From: Flavobacterium phragmitis
GTDB taxonomy: Bacteria; Bacteroidota; Bacteroidia; Flavobacteriales; Flavobacteriaceae
NCBI RefSeq assembly: GCF_900112575.1
Contig: NZ_FOMH01000002.1
Span: 372,001 to 436,000, forward strand
Direction of reading: 5' to 3'
DNA: 64,000 nt
Shown here: in pieces, positions 1-9,022 of the stretch
Layout of the letters: each line of letters begins with the position of its first letter
Numbering within the stretch: position 1 is the first letter of the stretch
Translations under genes and position numbers: made by a program
The notes under the pieces: model-generated
Seen by the model: the letters and a program-made list of their open reading frames with translations, nothing else
Database searches by the model: none
Told to the model about the DNA's origin: nothing

Positions 1-278
1 AGACATATTCAAGACGAATATTCCTATATCTTATCTGTCAGCAAAAAATTATCATCTGAAGATTTCCTTAAAGATGAAACTCTAAAACGTGCAGTTGTAA
101 GAAGTTTAGAAATCATTGGAGAAGCTACAAAGAAAATCTCTTCGGATTTTAAAGCTGACAAAGACTCTATTCAATGGAAAAATATGGCCGGCATAGAGAT
201 AGACTTATCCACGACTACATGGCAGTAAATTATACTATTGTTTGGGACGTGATGAAAAACAAAATTCCTGGAGATTAA
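1..278 (+). pseudogene. HepT-like toxin (DUF86), 3' part, frameshifted
   Basis: Reading frame 1 from the window edge gives a helical HepT/DUF86 sequence that runs into a premature TAA at 226-228. Moving to the next frame at about 194 restores the family's C-terminus, including RDRLIHDY, which is the HepT RX4HXY ribonuclease/AMPylation motif, and runs to a TAA at 276-278. One base is therefore missing near 194, where an ATG-AGA codon pair reads as ATAGA. HepT toxins are normally paired with an MNT nucleotidyltransferase antitoxin; that gene would lie left of the window and is not visible. As read, the product lacks its catalytic motif, so it is probably inactive unless the deletion is a sequencing error. 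Confidence 0.75.
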
Positions 279-367
279 TAAGCTGATTTCAAATTTCTTA
301 ATAGAAGAATAAAACATAATTTCATTCATCATATTTTATAAAACATAAGTTCTTTAACTTATAATCT

Positions 368-1069
368 CTAATGGCAGTTAGGAGTCTGCTGTACAAATAA
401 ACTCATATTAGAAGGAGAAATATATGGAATTCCAAGTCCTAATCCTCTAAGAATAAACAAAACTCCAATAATTACAGCAACATAAGGAATTGCCTTTTGG
501 ATTTTATTTCTGAAAGGCAATTTCAGCAATGAATTTACATACACTACAATTGTCATCAAAGGTATAGTTCCGATTCCAAATAACAGCATATACAAAACAC
601 CTAAACTAGCACTCTGCATGGCGATTGCTCCAAACAGTGCTACATAAACCATTCCGCATGGAAGAAATCCATTTAGCAGACCAATTGTAAAAAGAGATTT
701 ATAACTCTTGTTTTTAAATTGGGCTCCGAGGTTTGATTTGATTTTAGAAATAATTTTATAAACGGGTTTTGAAAAATTATAATTCGCAAACTTTTTCTCT
801 GGAATTAAAACCACAATAATCATGATTACACCAATAATGATAGACATTTTCTGTTGTAATCCGGCAAGAAAAAAACCTCTGCCTAATAATCCAAAAATTA
901 ATCCGATTGTGGCATAAGCGGTTAATCTTCCGAAATGATAGGTCAAAATCTGCGTTACTTTTTTAGCTTCATTTTGTCTGTCTACAGGAAGCATCATAGC
1001 AATTGGCCCGCACATACCGACACAGTGCAGGCTACTTATAAGACCTAAAAAGAAAGCTGAAAATAACAT
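368..1069 (-). CDS. SafE/TauE-family membrane protein of the cbb3 oxidase locus
   Basis: A 233-residue polytopic membrane protein with about six hydrophobic segments. The first carries an HCVGMCGP motif (around residues 15-22), typical of the SafE-like proteins that end cco clusters in Bacteroidota. Automated annotation often calls these sulfite exporters, but the position, 7 bases after ccoH, points to a role in cbb3 oxidase maturation, perhaps in metal handling. That role is inferred from context and from the paired cysteines in the membrane. It is the last gene of the operon; a gap of about 90 bases separates it from the HepT remnant. Confidence 0.75.
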   Translation of the reverse strand: MLFSAFFLGLISSLHCVGMCGPIAMMLPVDRQNEAKKVTQILTYHFGRLTAYATIGLIFGLLGRGFFLAGLQQKMSIIIGVIMIIVVLIPEKKFANYNFSKPVYKIISKIKSNLGAQFKNKSYKSLFTIGLLNGFLPCGMVYVALFGAIAMQSASLGVLYMLLFGIGTIPLMTIVVYVNSLLKLPFRNKIQKAIPYVAVIIGVLFILRGLGLGIPYISPSNMSLFVQQTPNCH

Positions 1070-1076
1070 TATGCAA

Positions 1077-1526
1077 TTAATTGACGTAAATCACTTCTTT
1101 AGTTAAATATTTTTTGCCTTCATACTGCCATTCCATATTCACATCCCAGCGTCCTTTTATTAGTTTTTTCTGCGGAATAAGTATAGAAGAATTGGTCAAA
1201 GCAATTTTGGTATTAAAGTCAAACTTTTTATTTGAAGGACGATACAGCAAAATATTTCCTTGTACTTTATCGCTTTCAAATCCGGCTGGAAAAGTTACAG
1301 CTACTCCGCTATCTGTATATTTGATTGATGGTTTGTGCTGTAAATCGTGAGCATTTTGAATTCTAGCCATTTCTTCCTGAAAATGCGTGTCGTGTTTGTA
1401 GTATTCCTCGACAACCAAATCATTATCGTATTTAGAATTTGACTGTACTTCGAAAACAAAATATAATATAAATGTCATAAACAATCCGAATGCAATGACA
1501 ATTGCGGTACCCCAATTAATTTTCAT
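1077..1526 (-). CDS. ccoH: CcoH/FixH-family cbb3 oxidase assembly protein
   Basis: This 149-residue protein has one N-terminal membrane anchor (about residues 7-27), then a conserved segment with VVEEYYKHDTHFQEE, then a beta-rich soluble domain. This is the layout of FixH/CcoH proteins, which help assemble cbb3 oxidase on the outer face of the cytoplasmic membrane. It lies 13 bases downstream of ccoG and 7 bases upstream of the SafE-like gene, inside a tightly packed minus-strand operon. The family call rests on the YYK.D motif region and on gene order; the sequence alone is weakly conserved. Confidence 0.85.
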   Translation of the reverse strand: MKINWGTAIVIAFGLFMTFILYFVFEVQSNSKYDNDLVVEEYYKHDTHFQEEMARIQNAHDLQHKPSIKYTDSGVAVTFPAGFESDKVQGNILLYRPSNKKFDFNTKIALTNSSILIPQKKLIKGRWDVNMEWQYEGKKYLTKEVIYVN

Positions 1527-1539
1527 GATACTATAATTT

Positions 1540-2958
1540 TTAATTAAAACTGCGTGGTCCTAAGAAATTTGTTGTGGTTGTTTCTATGAGTTCAGAACCA
1601 TTGTAAACTCCTATTTTTACTTTTGTTTTATCACTTTCCAATAAAACTTCTTTTATTTCTATAAATAATGTTCCTTGAGAAATTCCTTCTTTGGCTACCT
1701 TAAAATGTCTTTTTCCCACATTCTTAATTTCGCCTTTCTGGTCAATTAACTCGAAGTGAATATCATTGTAATCTTTCATGGTTTTGTTTACAATTTTATA
1801 AGTATAAACATTACTGATTTTATCTCCATTATGCTGAAATAATTGCCCTGGCAAACGAAGAACAACTGCCTGAACATCAGTTCTTAAAAACAGCATTCCA
1901 ACAAAAATACTCAATAAAATAAAGAGAACTGCTGTATATCCTTTCATTCTTGTTGTAAACTTGAAAGGCTCTTTTTTGACAATTTCATCTTCAGAAGCAT
2001 ATCGAATAAGACCTTTTGGCAATCCGACAGATTCCATAATATGATCACACTCATCGATACAGGCAGTACAATTGGTACATTCTAACTGTGTTCCATTTCT
2101 AATGTCAATTCCCATTGGGCAGACATGAACACATTGCAAACAATCAATACAATCTCCTTTTCCTGTTAAGGCTCGATCTTCTTTTTTATTGAATTTTGCA
2201 CGTCCTTCTTCTTTTTCTCCTCGTACAAAATCGTAAGCAACATTGATTGATTTATTATCCAAAAGAACACCTTGCAATCTTCCGTACGGGCAGGCGATAA
2301 TACAAACCTGTTCACGAAACCAGACAAATACAAAGTAAAAAACACCTGTAAAAATAAGAAGCGCAATAAAGTTACTAGCCTGTGCAATCGGACCTTGTTC
2401 TATCATTAAAAACAATTTGTCGCTTCCAACTAAATAAGCCAAAAATACATTGGCGATGAGAAAAGAAATTACAAAGAAAATAGTCCATTTTAGAAGTCTT
2501 TTTCTAATTTTCTCCCCATTCCATTCCATTCTTGCCAAACGCGATTGAGAACCTCTATCTCCATCAATCCAATATTCTATACGGCGGAAAACCAATTCAA
2601 GGAAAATAGTCTGAGGACAAATCCAACCACAAAAAATCCTTCCGAAAACGACTGTGAACAAGATAACAAATACAACGCCTACAAGCATTGAAATTACAAA
2701 GAGGTAAAAATCCTGAGGCCAGAAGGGAAAACCAAAAATATTAAAACGACGTTCTAGAATATTGAACATCATAAATTGGTTTCCATTTACTTTTATAAAC
2801 GGATTTATAAAGAGAATTGCCAATAAAACATAACTGACAATTTTTCTGTAATCGTAAAATTTACCAGACGGTTTCTTAGGGAAAATAAACTTCCGTTTAC
2901 CACCTTCATCTATAGTTCCAATGGTATCTCTAAACGCTTCGTCTGGTAAATTTGACAT
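1540..2958 (-). CDS. ccoG: cbb3 oxidase accessory protein CcoG (polyferredoxin)
   Basis: The 472-residue protein has four N-terminal membrane helices (roughly 41-56, 83-106, 157-177 and 196-214), a ferredoxin module, a fifth helix near 340-360 and a C-terminal Ig-like domain, which is the CcoG/FixG/RdxA layout. Two complete 4Fe-4S motifs are visible at Cys270, 273, 276, 280 and Cys294, 297, 300, 304. Extra conserved cysteines in GRIFCGWICPQ and CIIACPYG match the family. CcoG is implicated in copper reduction for the CuB centre of cbb3 oxidase. The gene sits 15 bases after ccoP in the operon. Confidence 0.96.
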   Translation of the reverse strand: MSNLPDEAFRDTIGTIDEGGKRKFIFPKKPSGKFYDYRKIVSYVLLAILFINPFIKVNGNQFMMFNILERRFNIFGFPFWPQDFYLFVISMLVGVVFVILFTVVFGRIFCGWICPQTIFLELVFRRIEYWIDGDRGSQSRLARMEWNGEKIRKRLLKWTIFFVISFLIANVFLAYLVGSDKLFLMIEQGPIAQASNFIALLIFTGVFYFVFVWFREQVCIIACPYGRLQGVLLDNKSINVAYDFVRGEKEEGRAKFNKKEDRALTGKGDCIDCLQCVHVCPMGIDIRNGTQLECTNCTACIDECDHIMESVGLPKGLIRYASEDEIVKKEPFKFTTRMKGYTAVLFILLSIFVGMLFLRTDVQAVVLRLPGQLFQHNGDKISNVYTYKIVNKTMKDYNDIHFELIDQKGEIKNVGKRHFKVAKEGISQGTLFIEIKEVLLESDKTKVKIGVYNGSELIETTTTNFLGPRSFN

Positions 2959-2973
2959 GATATTGTATTCTAA

Positions 2974-3915
2974 TTATTTTTTAACTTGTGTGGTATCTAT
3001 TTTTGGTGCAGCGGCTTTTGCATCGTTGATTGGGGCGCTTTCATCTACCCAAACCTCTCCTTCTGGTTCTTTAGGATCTTTCGGATTACTTCCTTGCAAT
3101 GACAGAATGTAACTCGCTACTTTCTGGATTTCTTTTGGTTTTAAGGTTCCTTTCCATGAGATCATCCCTTTACCATCTCGGCCTCCGTTTGTAATCGTGT
3201 GGAAAAGGTTTTTAATTCCTCCTCCTAAAATCCAACGGTCATCTGTTAGGTTAGGTCCAATCTGTCCTCCAGCATCGGCTCTGTGACAAGCTGCACAGTT
3301 TGTGGTAAAGATTTCTTTTCCTGCTGCTAAACTTGGTTCATCTGTTAGTAAAACAACTGTTTTTTCATCCATTAAATCTGGAGCAGTTTTCAGGTATTCT
3401 TCAACATCAATTTTTGCTTGAGCCATTTCTTTTTTCAACTCCATTTCCTGGTTGTCTGCTCCTAAAACATCATAACGAATCACATAAATAACTCCGAAAA
3501 TGATACAGATGTAGAACAAATACACCCACCATGGTGGTAAATTATTGTCAAGCTCTTTGATGCCATCATAATCATGATCCATTAACAACTCGCCTTCTTT
3601 TTCAATTGGAGATGTTTTGGTTAATTTCTGCATTAAATCTTTAAACCAGGTACTCTCTTTGAAACTAAGGCTTTCTTCATATTCTTTTTTCGCTTTTTCT
3701 TCTGGTGTCATTAATTGATACATGACACGGTTTACAGCACTAAGCGTAATTTCAATTGCAATTAAAATGAATAAGAAGACAAATAAAAACAGCGACACCA
3801 TAGGGTATTTTATAAATGCTGCTCTGTCACCTGAGTCTACGAAATACTCCATCAAACCAAAGACGATGAAGAAAATCAACGGTACTCTAACATATACTGG
3901 GAAAAACTTTTTCAT
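2974..3915 (-). CDS. ccoP: cbb3 cytochrome c oxidase subunit III, single-haem CcoP
   Basis: The 313-residue protein has membrane helices at about 9-26, 39-60 and 129-147, followed by one class I cytochrome c domain with CAACH at 207-211 and a likely distal Met near 251. Proteobacterial CcoP carries two c-type haems; only one CXXCH is present here, as is usual in Bacteroidota. The N-terminal pair of helices is also an addition compared with proteobacterial CcoP. The C-terminus is Pro/Lys/Glu-rich. It would pass electrons from periplasmic or membrane donors to the CcoNO core. The start lies 2 bases from the ccoQ stop. Confidence 0.95.
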   Translation of the reverse strand: MKKFFPVYVRVPLIFFIVFGLMEYFVDSGDRAAFIKYPMVSLFLFVFLFILIAIEITLSAVNRVMYQLMTPEEKAKKEYEESLSFKESTWFKDLMQKLTKTSPIEKEGELLMDHDYDGIKELDNNLPPWWVYLFYICIIFGVIYVIRYDVLGADNQEMELKKEMAQAKIDVEEYLKTAPDLMDEKTVVLLTDEPSLAAGKEIFTTNCAACHRADAGGQIGPNLTDDRWILGGGIKNLFHTITNGGRDGKGMISWKGTLKPKEIQKVASYILSLQGSNPKDPKEPEGEVWVDESAPINDAKAAAPKIDTTQVKK

Positions 3916-3917
3916 TT

Positions 3918-4112
3918 TTATATCTCTTTTGTAATTACAACAAGCCCTTCATCTAAAGGAATACTACTCATTTCCTGAATTTTATCTTTTCTATAAGAGA
4001 ATACCCAAAAGCCTAATCCTACAAAGAAGAAGAAGAAAATCAAGAGGGAAATAATCGGGTATAATTCTACACCCGATATTGTTTCCATATTGTGTTTTAT
4101 TTGTTCGAACAT
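3918..4112 (-). CDS. ccoQ: small cbb3 oxidase subunit, CcoQ-like
   Basis: A 64-residue protein with a single membrane helix (about residues 19-41, very rich in Leu, Ile and Phe) followed by a basic-acidic tail with YRKDK. Size, topology and location between ccoNO and ccoP match CcoQ-type stabilising subunits. There is no cofactor motif. It is separated from ccoNO by 7 bases and from ccoP by 2, so it is surely co-translated with them. Sequence identity in such short subunits is weak, so the name rests mainly on gene order. Confidence 0.85.
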   Translation of the reverse strand: MFEQIKHNMETISGVELYPIISLLIFFFFFVGLGFWVFSYRKDKIQEMSSIPLDEGLVVITKEI

Positions 4113-4119
4113 AATGCTG

Positions 4120-6306
4120 TTATTTAGTAGTTTCTTTTACTTTAATATCAGTACCAAGTCTTTGAATGTAAGCAATCAAAGCAACGATTTCTCTTTCGTT
4201 CATAGGAACGAATTGCTCTCCTTTTGCAGCCGCTTTTTTCTTGCTGTCTTCATAACTTTTTACAAAGTCAGGATCACTCTCTAAGCTCTTTTCTATTTTA
4301 ACTGCTTGATCTCTCAACGCTTTTTGTGCATTTGCAACTTCTTCTGGAGTATATGGCACACCTAAAGAAATCATGGCTTGCATTTTCTTTTGTGTTAGAG
4401 AAATATCAAGCGGTTTGTTATCGAACAACCATTTGTATCCTGGCATTATAGATCCTGCAGATGTACTTTGCGGATTCCACATGTGGTTAAAATGCCAGTT
4501 ATCATTGTATTTACCTCCAACTCTTAATAAATCCGGTCCCGTACGTTTTGATCCCCATAAGAATGGATGATCGTAAACAAATTCACCAGCTTTTGACTGT
4601 ACTCCATAACGTTCTACTTCACTTCTAAATGGACGAACTGACTGAGAATGACATCCCACACAACCTTCTCTGATGTATAAATCACGCCCTTCCAGTTCTA
4701 ACGGCGTATATGGTTTTACACTTGAAATAGTCGGAATATTTGATTTTACCATAATCGTTGGCACAATTTGAATGATACCTCCAATTAAAATCGCAATTGT
4801 AGCCAAAATGGTTAATTGAATTGGTTTTCTTTCTAACCAAGAGTGGAATTTCTCTCCTCTTACTCTTCCGCTGCTGATTCTTTGTAAAGCAGGAGCCTGA
4901 GCTAATTCATCTTCTACTGGAGAACCTTGTTTAACTGTCATGATAATGTTGTACACCAATGTCAGCATACCAACTAAATACAAAGTACCACCAATAGCTC
5001 TCATCCAATACATTGGCATAATAGCCGTTACGGTTTCAAGGAAGTTTCCGTAAGTTAAAGTTCCGTCTGGATTAAATTGCTTCCACATAGAAGCTTGTTG
5101 AAAACCAGCTACATATAATGGAATTGTATAAACTATAATCCCTAAAGTTCCAATCCAGAAATGGAAGTTGGCCAATTTCTTAGAGAATAAATCTGTTTTG
5201 GTCATTCTTGGAATCAACCAATAAATAATCGCAAAAGACATAAAACCATTCCAAGCTAAAGCTCCAACGTGTACGTGGGCTACGATCCAGTCTGTATAGT
5301 GCGCAATAGCATTTACGTTTTTAAGAGAAAGCATCGGTCCTTCAAACGTTGCCATTCCGTATCCTGTAATCGCTACTACAAAGAATTTTAAAACTGGTTC
5401 TTCACGAACTTTATCCCAAGCACCTCTAAGCGTTAAAAGTCCGTTGATCATACCTCCCCAAGATGGAGCAATTAACATTACTGAGAAAGCTACTCCTAAA
5501 TTCTGTGCCCAGTTTGGCAATGCAGAATATAATAAGTGGTGAGGCCCTGCCCAGATATAGATAAAGATTAAAGACCAAAAGTGTATGATTGATAATCTAT
5601 AAGAATAAACAGGTCTGTTGGCAATCTTTGGCACAAAATAGTACATCAATCCTAAAAACGGAGTAGTCAAGAAAAATGCTACCGCGTTGTGCCCGTACCA
5701 CCATTGCACTAATGCATCCTGAACTCCAGCATAAACAGAATAACTTTTTAAAGCTGAAACAGGAATTTCAATATTGTTAAAAATGTGCAGTACAGCTACT
5801 GTTACAAATGTTGCTAGATAAAACCAGATTGCTACGTACAAGTGGCGTTCTCTACGGCGTAACATGGTACCAATCATGTTGATCCCCATTACCACCCAGA
5901 TTAAAGCAATTGCAATATCAATTGGCCATTCTAATTCTGCATATTCTTTAGAAGAAGTATAACCTAAAGGAAGTGTAATTGCTGCAGCTACAATAATTAA
6001 CTGCCAGCCCCAGAAATGCAGATTACTTAAAAAATCACTAAACATTCTGGCTTTTAATAATCTTTGCATAGAATAATACATTCCGGCAAAGAAGGCATTA
6101 CCCACAAAGGCAAAAATAACCGCATTAGTGTGTAATGGTCTTAAACGGCCGTAGCTAAGCCACGAAATCCCATCTGTAATGTTGGGAAAAAGGTACATTA
6201 CCGCGAGGGTAAGTCCCACTAACATACCCACAACTCCAAAGAGTATTGTGGCGTAAATGAATTTTTTTACAATTTTGTTGTCGTAATAAAACTGTTCCAT
6301 TTCCAT
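4120..6306 (-). CDS. ccoNO: cbb3 cytochrome c oxidase subunits I and II fused (CcoNO)
   Basis: This 728-residue polypeptide joins the catalytic subunit CcoN (about 1-475) to the monohaem subunit CcoO (about 485-728). CcoN features include RPLH (His59, haem b), WWYGHN (His206) and GPHH (256-257) for CuB, and HVHVG (344, 346) for haem ligation. The CcoO part has an anchor helix near 497-516, CVGCH at 549-553 and a SIMPGY distal Met. It reduces O2 to water with proton pumping, at high oxygen affinity. The fusion is common in Bacteroidota and replaces the separate ccoN and ccoO genes. Met1 or Met3 could both be the start. Confidence 0.97.
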   Translation of the reverse strand: MEMEQFYYDNKIVKKFIYATILFGVVGMLVGLTLAVMYLFPNITDGISWLSYGRLRPLHTNAVIFAFVGNAFFAGMYYSMQRLLKARMFSDFLSNLHFWGWQLIIVAAAITLPLGYTSSKEYAELEWPIDIAIALIWVVMGINMIGTMLRRRERHLYVAIWFYLATFVTVAVLHIFNNIEIPVSALKSYSVYAGVQDALVQWWYGHNAVAFFLTTPFLGLMYYFVPKIANRPVYSYRLSIIHFWSLIFIYIWAGPHHLLYSALPNWAQNLGVAFSVMLIAPSWGGMINGLLTLRGAWDKVREEPVLKFFVVAITGYGMATFEGPMLSLKNVNAIAHYTDWIVAHVHVGALAWNGFMSFAIIYWLIPRMTKTDLFSKKLANFHFWIGTLGIIVYTIPLYVAGFQQASMWKQFNPDGTLTYGNFLETVTAIMPMYWMRAIGGTLYLVGMLTLVYNIIMTVKQGSPVEDELAQAPALQRISSGRVRGEKFHSWLERKPIQLTILATIAILIGGIIQIVPTIMVKSNIPTISSVKPYTPLELEGRDLYIREGCVGCHSQSVRPFRSEVERYGVQSKAGEFVYDHPFLWGSKRTGPDLLRVGGKYNDNWHFNHMWNPQSTSAGSIMPGYKWLFDNKPLDISLTQKKMQAMISLGVPYTPEEVANAQKALRDQAVKIEKSLESDPDFVKSYEDSKKKAAAKGEQFVPMNEREIVALIAYIQRLGTDIKVKETTK

Positions 6307-6308
6307 AA

Positions 6309-6500
6309 TTATACTTGTTTTTCTTCGATTGGTGAATTATTATTTTGGGAAATAATTTTGGTCTCATCGTCAAAAAGAATTCTGACTGAAGGTGTATAAT
6401 CGTCGTCGTACTGGCCAGATTTGACAGCAATAATGAAAGCAATGAAGAAACAAATTGCTACGAAAATACTTACTGAAATTAAAAGATAAATAACACTCAT
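6309..6500 (-). CDS. ccoS: cbb3 oxidase assembly protein CcoS
   Basis: A 63-residue single-pass membrane protein with helix at about 4-27 and a GQYDDDYTPSVRILFD segment, the CcoS family signature region. CcoS is required for cofactor insertion into cbb3 oxidase. It is the first gene of the structural operon: two bases separate it from ccoNO, and the promoter with its FNR-type palindrome lies just upstream. The predicted leader is only about 15 nucleotides long. Confidence 0.93.
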   Translation of the reverse strand: MSVIYLLISVSIFVAICFFIAFIIAVKSGQYDDDYTPSVRILFDDETKIISQNNNSPIEEKQV

Positions 6501-6518
6501 ACCGTAAATTTATGTTAA

Positions 6519-6562
6519 CAAAATTACTAGGCTATTGGCGTTTAAAATATGATAATTATCAT
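6519..6562 (-). promoter_or_regulatory. ccoS-ccoNO operon promoter with FNR-type palindrome
   Basis: A perfect 14-base palindrome ATGATAATTATCAT (6549-6562) contains the FNR/CRP core TGAT-N4-ATCA. On the minus strand TAATTTTG (6519-6526) matches the -7 element TAnnTTTG, and no clear -33 TTG is present. The palindrome centre lies 36.5 bases from the 3' end of the -7 box, about 41 bases before the expected transcription start, which is the class II activator position. The likely regulator is the Fnr-like protein encoded at 9207-9890. Confidence 0.75.
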
Positions 6563-6614
6563 GATCAGAGAGGAATCTTAAAATTAAAAAAAATATCTTT
6601 CTAATTATTTAAAA

Positions 6615-9002
6615 TCAATATAAATTACTATTACTGAAATAGTTAGACATCAAAGTAACAAAACTGACAATAGTAATTGTACTCAATGGCATAATGATGG
6701 CAGCAACCAACGGAAGAAGGTTTCCTGTAACCGCAAATGCTAATCCAACAACGTTGTAGAGCAATGACAAACCAAAACTCATCTTGATGATAAAAATCGC
6801 CTTATGAGAAAGCTTTAAAAAGTAATTCAAACGTGAAAATTCAGAAGCGTCCAAAATAGCATCGCAAGCTGGCGAAAAGACATTTACATTCTCTGAAATC
6901 GAAATTCCGACATTACTTTGCGCCAATGCTCCAGCATCATTCAAACCATCTCCAACCATCATGACATTCCTGCCGTTTTCCTGAAGTTTTTTTATAAATT
7001 CCAGTTTCTGATCTGGTTTTTGATTGAATACTAATTCGGTGTTTTTGGGCAGAATAGCTTCAAGATTGGCTCTTTCACCATCATTATCTCCAGAAAGTAC
7101 TTTGATTTCGTAGTCTTTATTCAGTTTTGAAAAAAGCGTTTCCAATCCTTCCCTATATTGGTTTTGAAAGACAAATCGTCCGAAATAAATTCCATCAATT
7201 TTAATATGCAAAGCCGTTTTTTCAATCTCTGAACCATCAGAAACCAAATTATCGACAAATTGTCCTGAACCAATTTTAATTTCTTTATTTTCAGCAAAAG
7301 CTAGAATTCCTTTTCCAGTAATTTCTTGAAATTCAACAACATTAACTCTTTTTGTTTTGGGTAAAAAGTCATACAACATTCTACTTAATGGATGATTTGA
7401 AGCTCGTAAAACATTCTTAATCAAAACAATATTTTGATCAGAGATTAGGTCTCCTTCATATAAAATGTTCGATTTTTTATTGGTTGTAATTGTTCCTGTT
7501 TTATCAAAAACGATGGTATCCACTTTTGCCAACTGTTCAATCACAACAGCATTTTTGAGATAGAATTTCTTCTTTCCTAAAATCCTCAAAATATTACCAA
7601 AAGTAAACGGAGCTGTAAGTGCCAATGCACATGGACACGCCACAATTAAAACCGCTGTAAAAACATTAAAAGCAATATTGGCATCTATAGAAATCCAATA
7701 ACCAAAACCGGCAAATGCAATCAGCAATAAAATAGGGGTAAAATAACGGCTTATCGCATCTGTTATGGTTTTGTGCTTTTGATCTACTTTTTTCTGAAAG
7801 ATTTCATTACTCCATAATTGAGTTAAATAACTTTGAGAAACCGAATGTAAAACTTCCATTTCGATTACTTTTCCAATCTGTTTTCCGCCTGCAAAAACTT
7901 TATCTCCTGATTTTTTGGTAATTGGAACAGCTTCTCCTGTTACGAAACTGTAGTCAATATCGGCGCTTTCGCTAATTAAAATTCCATCAACTGGAATCAA
8001 TTCCTGATTACGAATCAATAAGCGATCTCCTTTAACAACATCATAAATCGCAACATTATCTTCTGAAGCGTCTTTATTGATTTTGGTAACAGCAATCGGA
8101 AAATAGGATTTAAAATCTCTTTCAAAACTCAAAAAACTATAGGTCTTAGTTTGGAACATTTTCCCTAAAAGCATAAAGAAAACCAGACTGGCTAAACTAT
8201 CAAAGAAACCAGGTCCATGATCCATAAGCATATCATAAGTACTTCGAACAAACATTACGATAATTCCCAAAGCAATTGGAATATCAATATTTAGCATTCG
8301 AGTTCTGATACTGTGATAAGCAGAAACATAATACCCGCTTGCAGAATATAAAAAACTTGGCAGTGCTAAAAGAAATATTAATAATCGGAAGAACGGTTTG
8401 TAGCTATCTAACCAGAATTCTTTCATTTCGAAATACTCTGGAAACGAAAGCAACATAATATTTCCAAAACAGAAAAAAGCGACGCCCAATTTATAAGTTA
8501 AACTTCTGTCTACTTTTGTTTTTCCTGTTTCGTAATTTTCTAAACTGATGTAAGGCTCGTAACCTATTGAACTCAACAGATACACGATTTCTTTTAGAGA
8601 AACAGTATCTGAATTGAACGTGATTCGAACTCTTTTTTCATGGAAATTAACCTGAGAAATGCTAATTCCAGGCTGTAATCGGTTTAAATTTTCTAAAATC
8701 CAAATACAAGAACTGCAATGGATATGCGGAATATTTAAAGAAACAATAGCCGTGTTTCCTTCTTGAAATTCCAATACTTTTGAAAGTATGGCTTCATTAT
8801 CTAAAAAATCGTATTTTCCTGCAATGTCTTGTGGTGTGGCACCAGGCGATTTTTCGAAATCATAATAAGAGGTTAAATCGTTGCTGCTGAAAATTTCATA
8901 CACTGTTTTACAGCCAGCACAACAAAACTTTTTATCATCAAAATCAATTTCTTCATTTTGTTCAATAGTCAAACCACAATGAAAACAACTTTGCTCCCTC
9001 AT
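6615..9002 (-). CDS. ccoI: CcoI/FixI copper-translocating P1B-type ATPase
   Basis: A 795-residue P1B ATPase. It begins with a cysteine cluster (CFHCG and CCAGC, the PF12156-type N-terminal metal-binding domain), then an HMA domain with CSSC, eight membrane helices with the CPC motif in ACPCALAL, the phosphorylation site DKTGT and the hinge GDGLND. CcoI exports copper needed to build the CuB site. The ATG at 9002 is preferred over the longer start at 9044, because the predicted promoter box (9023-9030) lies between them and the shorter form starts directly before the metal-binding cysteines. It is upstream of ccoS but has its own FNR box. Confidence 0.95.
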   Translation of the reverse strand: MREQSCFHCGLTIEQNEEIDFDDKKFCCAGCKTVYEIFSSNDLTSYYDFEKSPGATPQDIAGKYDFLDNEAILSKVLEFQEGNTAIVSLNIPHIHCSSCIWILENLNRLQPGISISQVNFHEKRVRITFNSDTVSLKEIVYLLSSIGYEPYISLENYETGKTKVDRSLTYKLGVAFFCFGNIMLLSFPEYFEMKEFWLDSYKPFFRLLIFLLALPSFLYSASGYYVSAYHSIRTRMLNIDIPIALGIIVMFVRSTYDMLMDHGPGFFDSLASLVFFMLLGKMFQTKTYSFLSFERDFKSYFPIAVTKINKDASEDNVAIYDVVKGDRLLIRNQELIPVDGILISESADIDYSFVTGEAVPITKKSGDKVFAGGKQIGKVIEMEVLHSVSQSYLTQLWSNEIFQKKVDQKHKTITDAISRYFTPILLLIAFAGFGYWISIDANIAFNVFTAVLIVACPCALALTAPFTFGNILRILGKKKFYLKNAVVIEQLAKVDTIVFDKTGTITTNKKSNILYEGDLISDQNIVLIKNVLRASNHPLSRMLYDFLPKTKRVNVVEFQEITGKGILAFAENKEIKIGSGQFVDNLVSDGSEIEKTALHIKIDGIYFGRFVFQNQYREGLETLFSKLNKDYEIKVLSGDNDGERANLEAILPKNTELVFNQKPDQKLEFIKKLQENGRNVMMVGDGLNDAGALAQSNVGISISENVNVFSPACDAILDASEFSRLNYFLKLSHKAIFIIKMSFGLSLLYNVVGLAFAVTGNLLPLVAAIIMPLSTITIVSFVTLMSNYFSNSNLY

Positions 9003-9022
9003 AAACTTGTTTTTATTTGCCA

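Noticed and set aside
6155..6442. Alternative minus-strand frame over ccoNO and ccoS
   Set aside because: It overlaps two well-conserved genes in another frame and has no recognisable domain.
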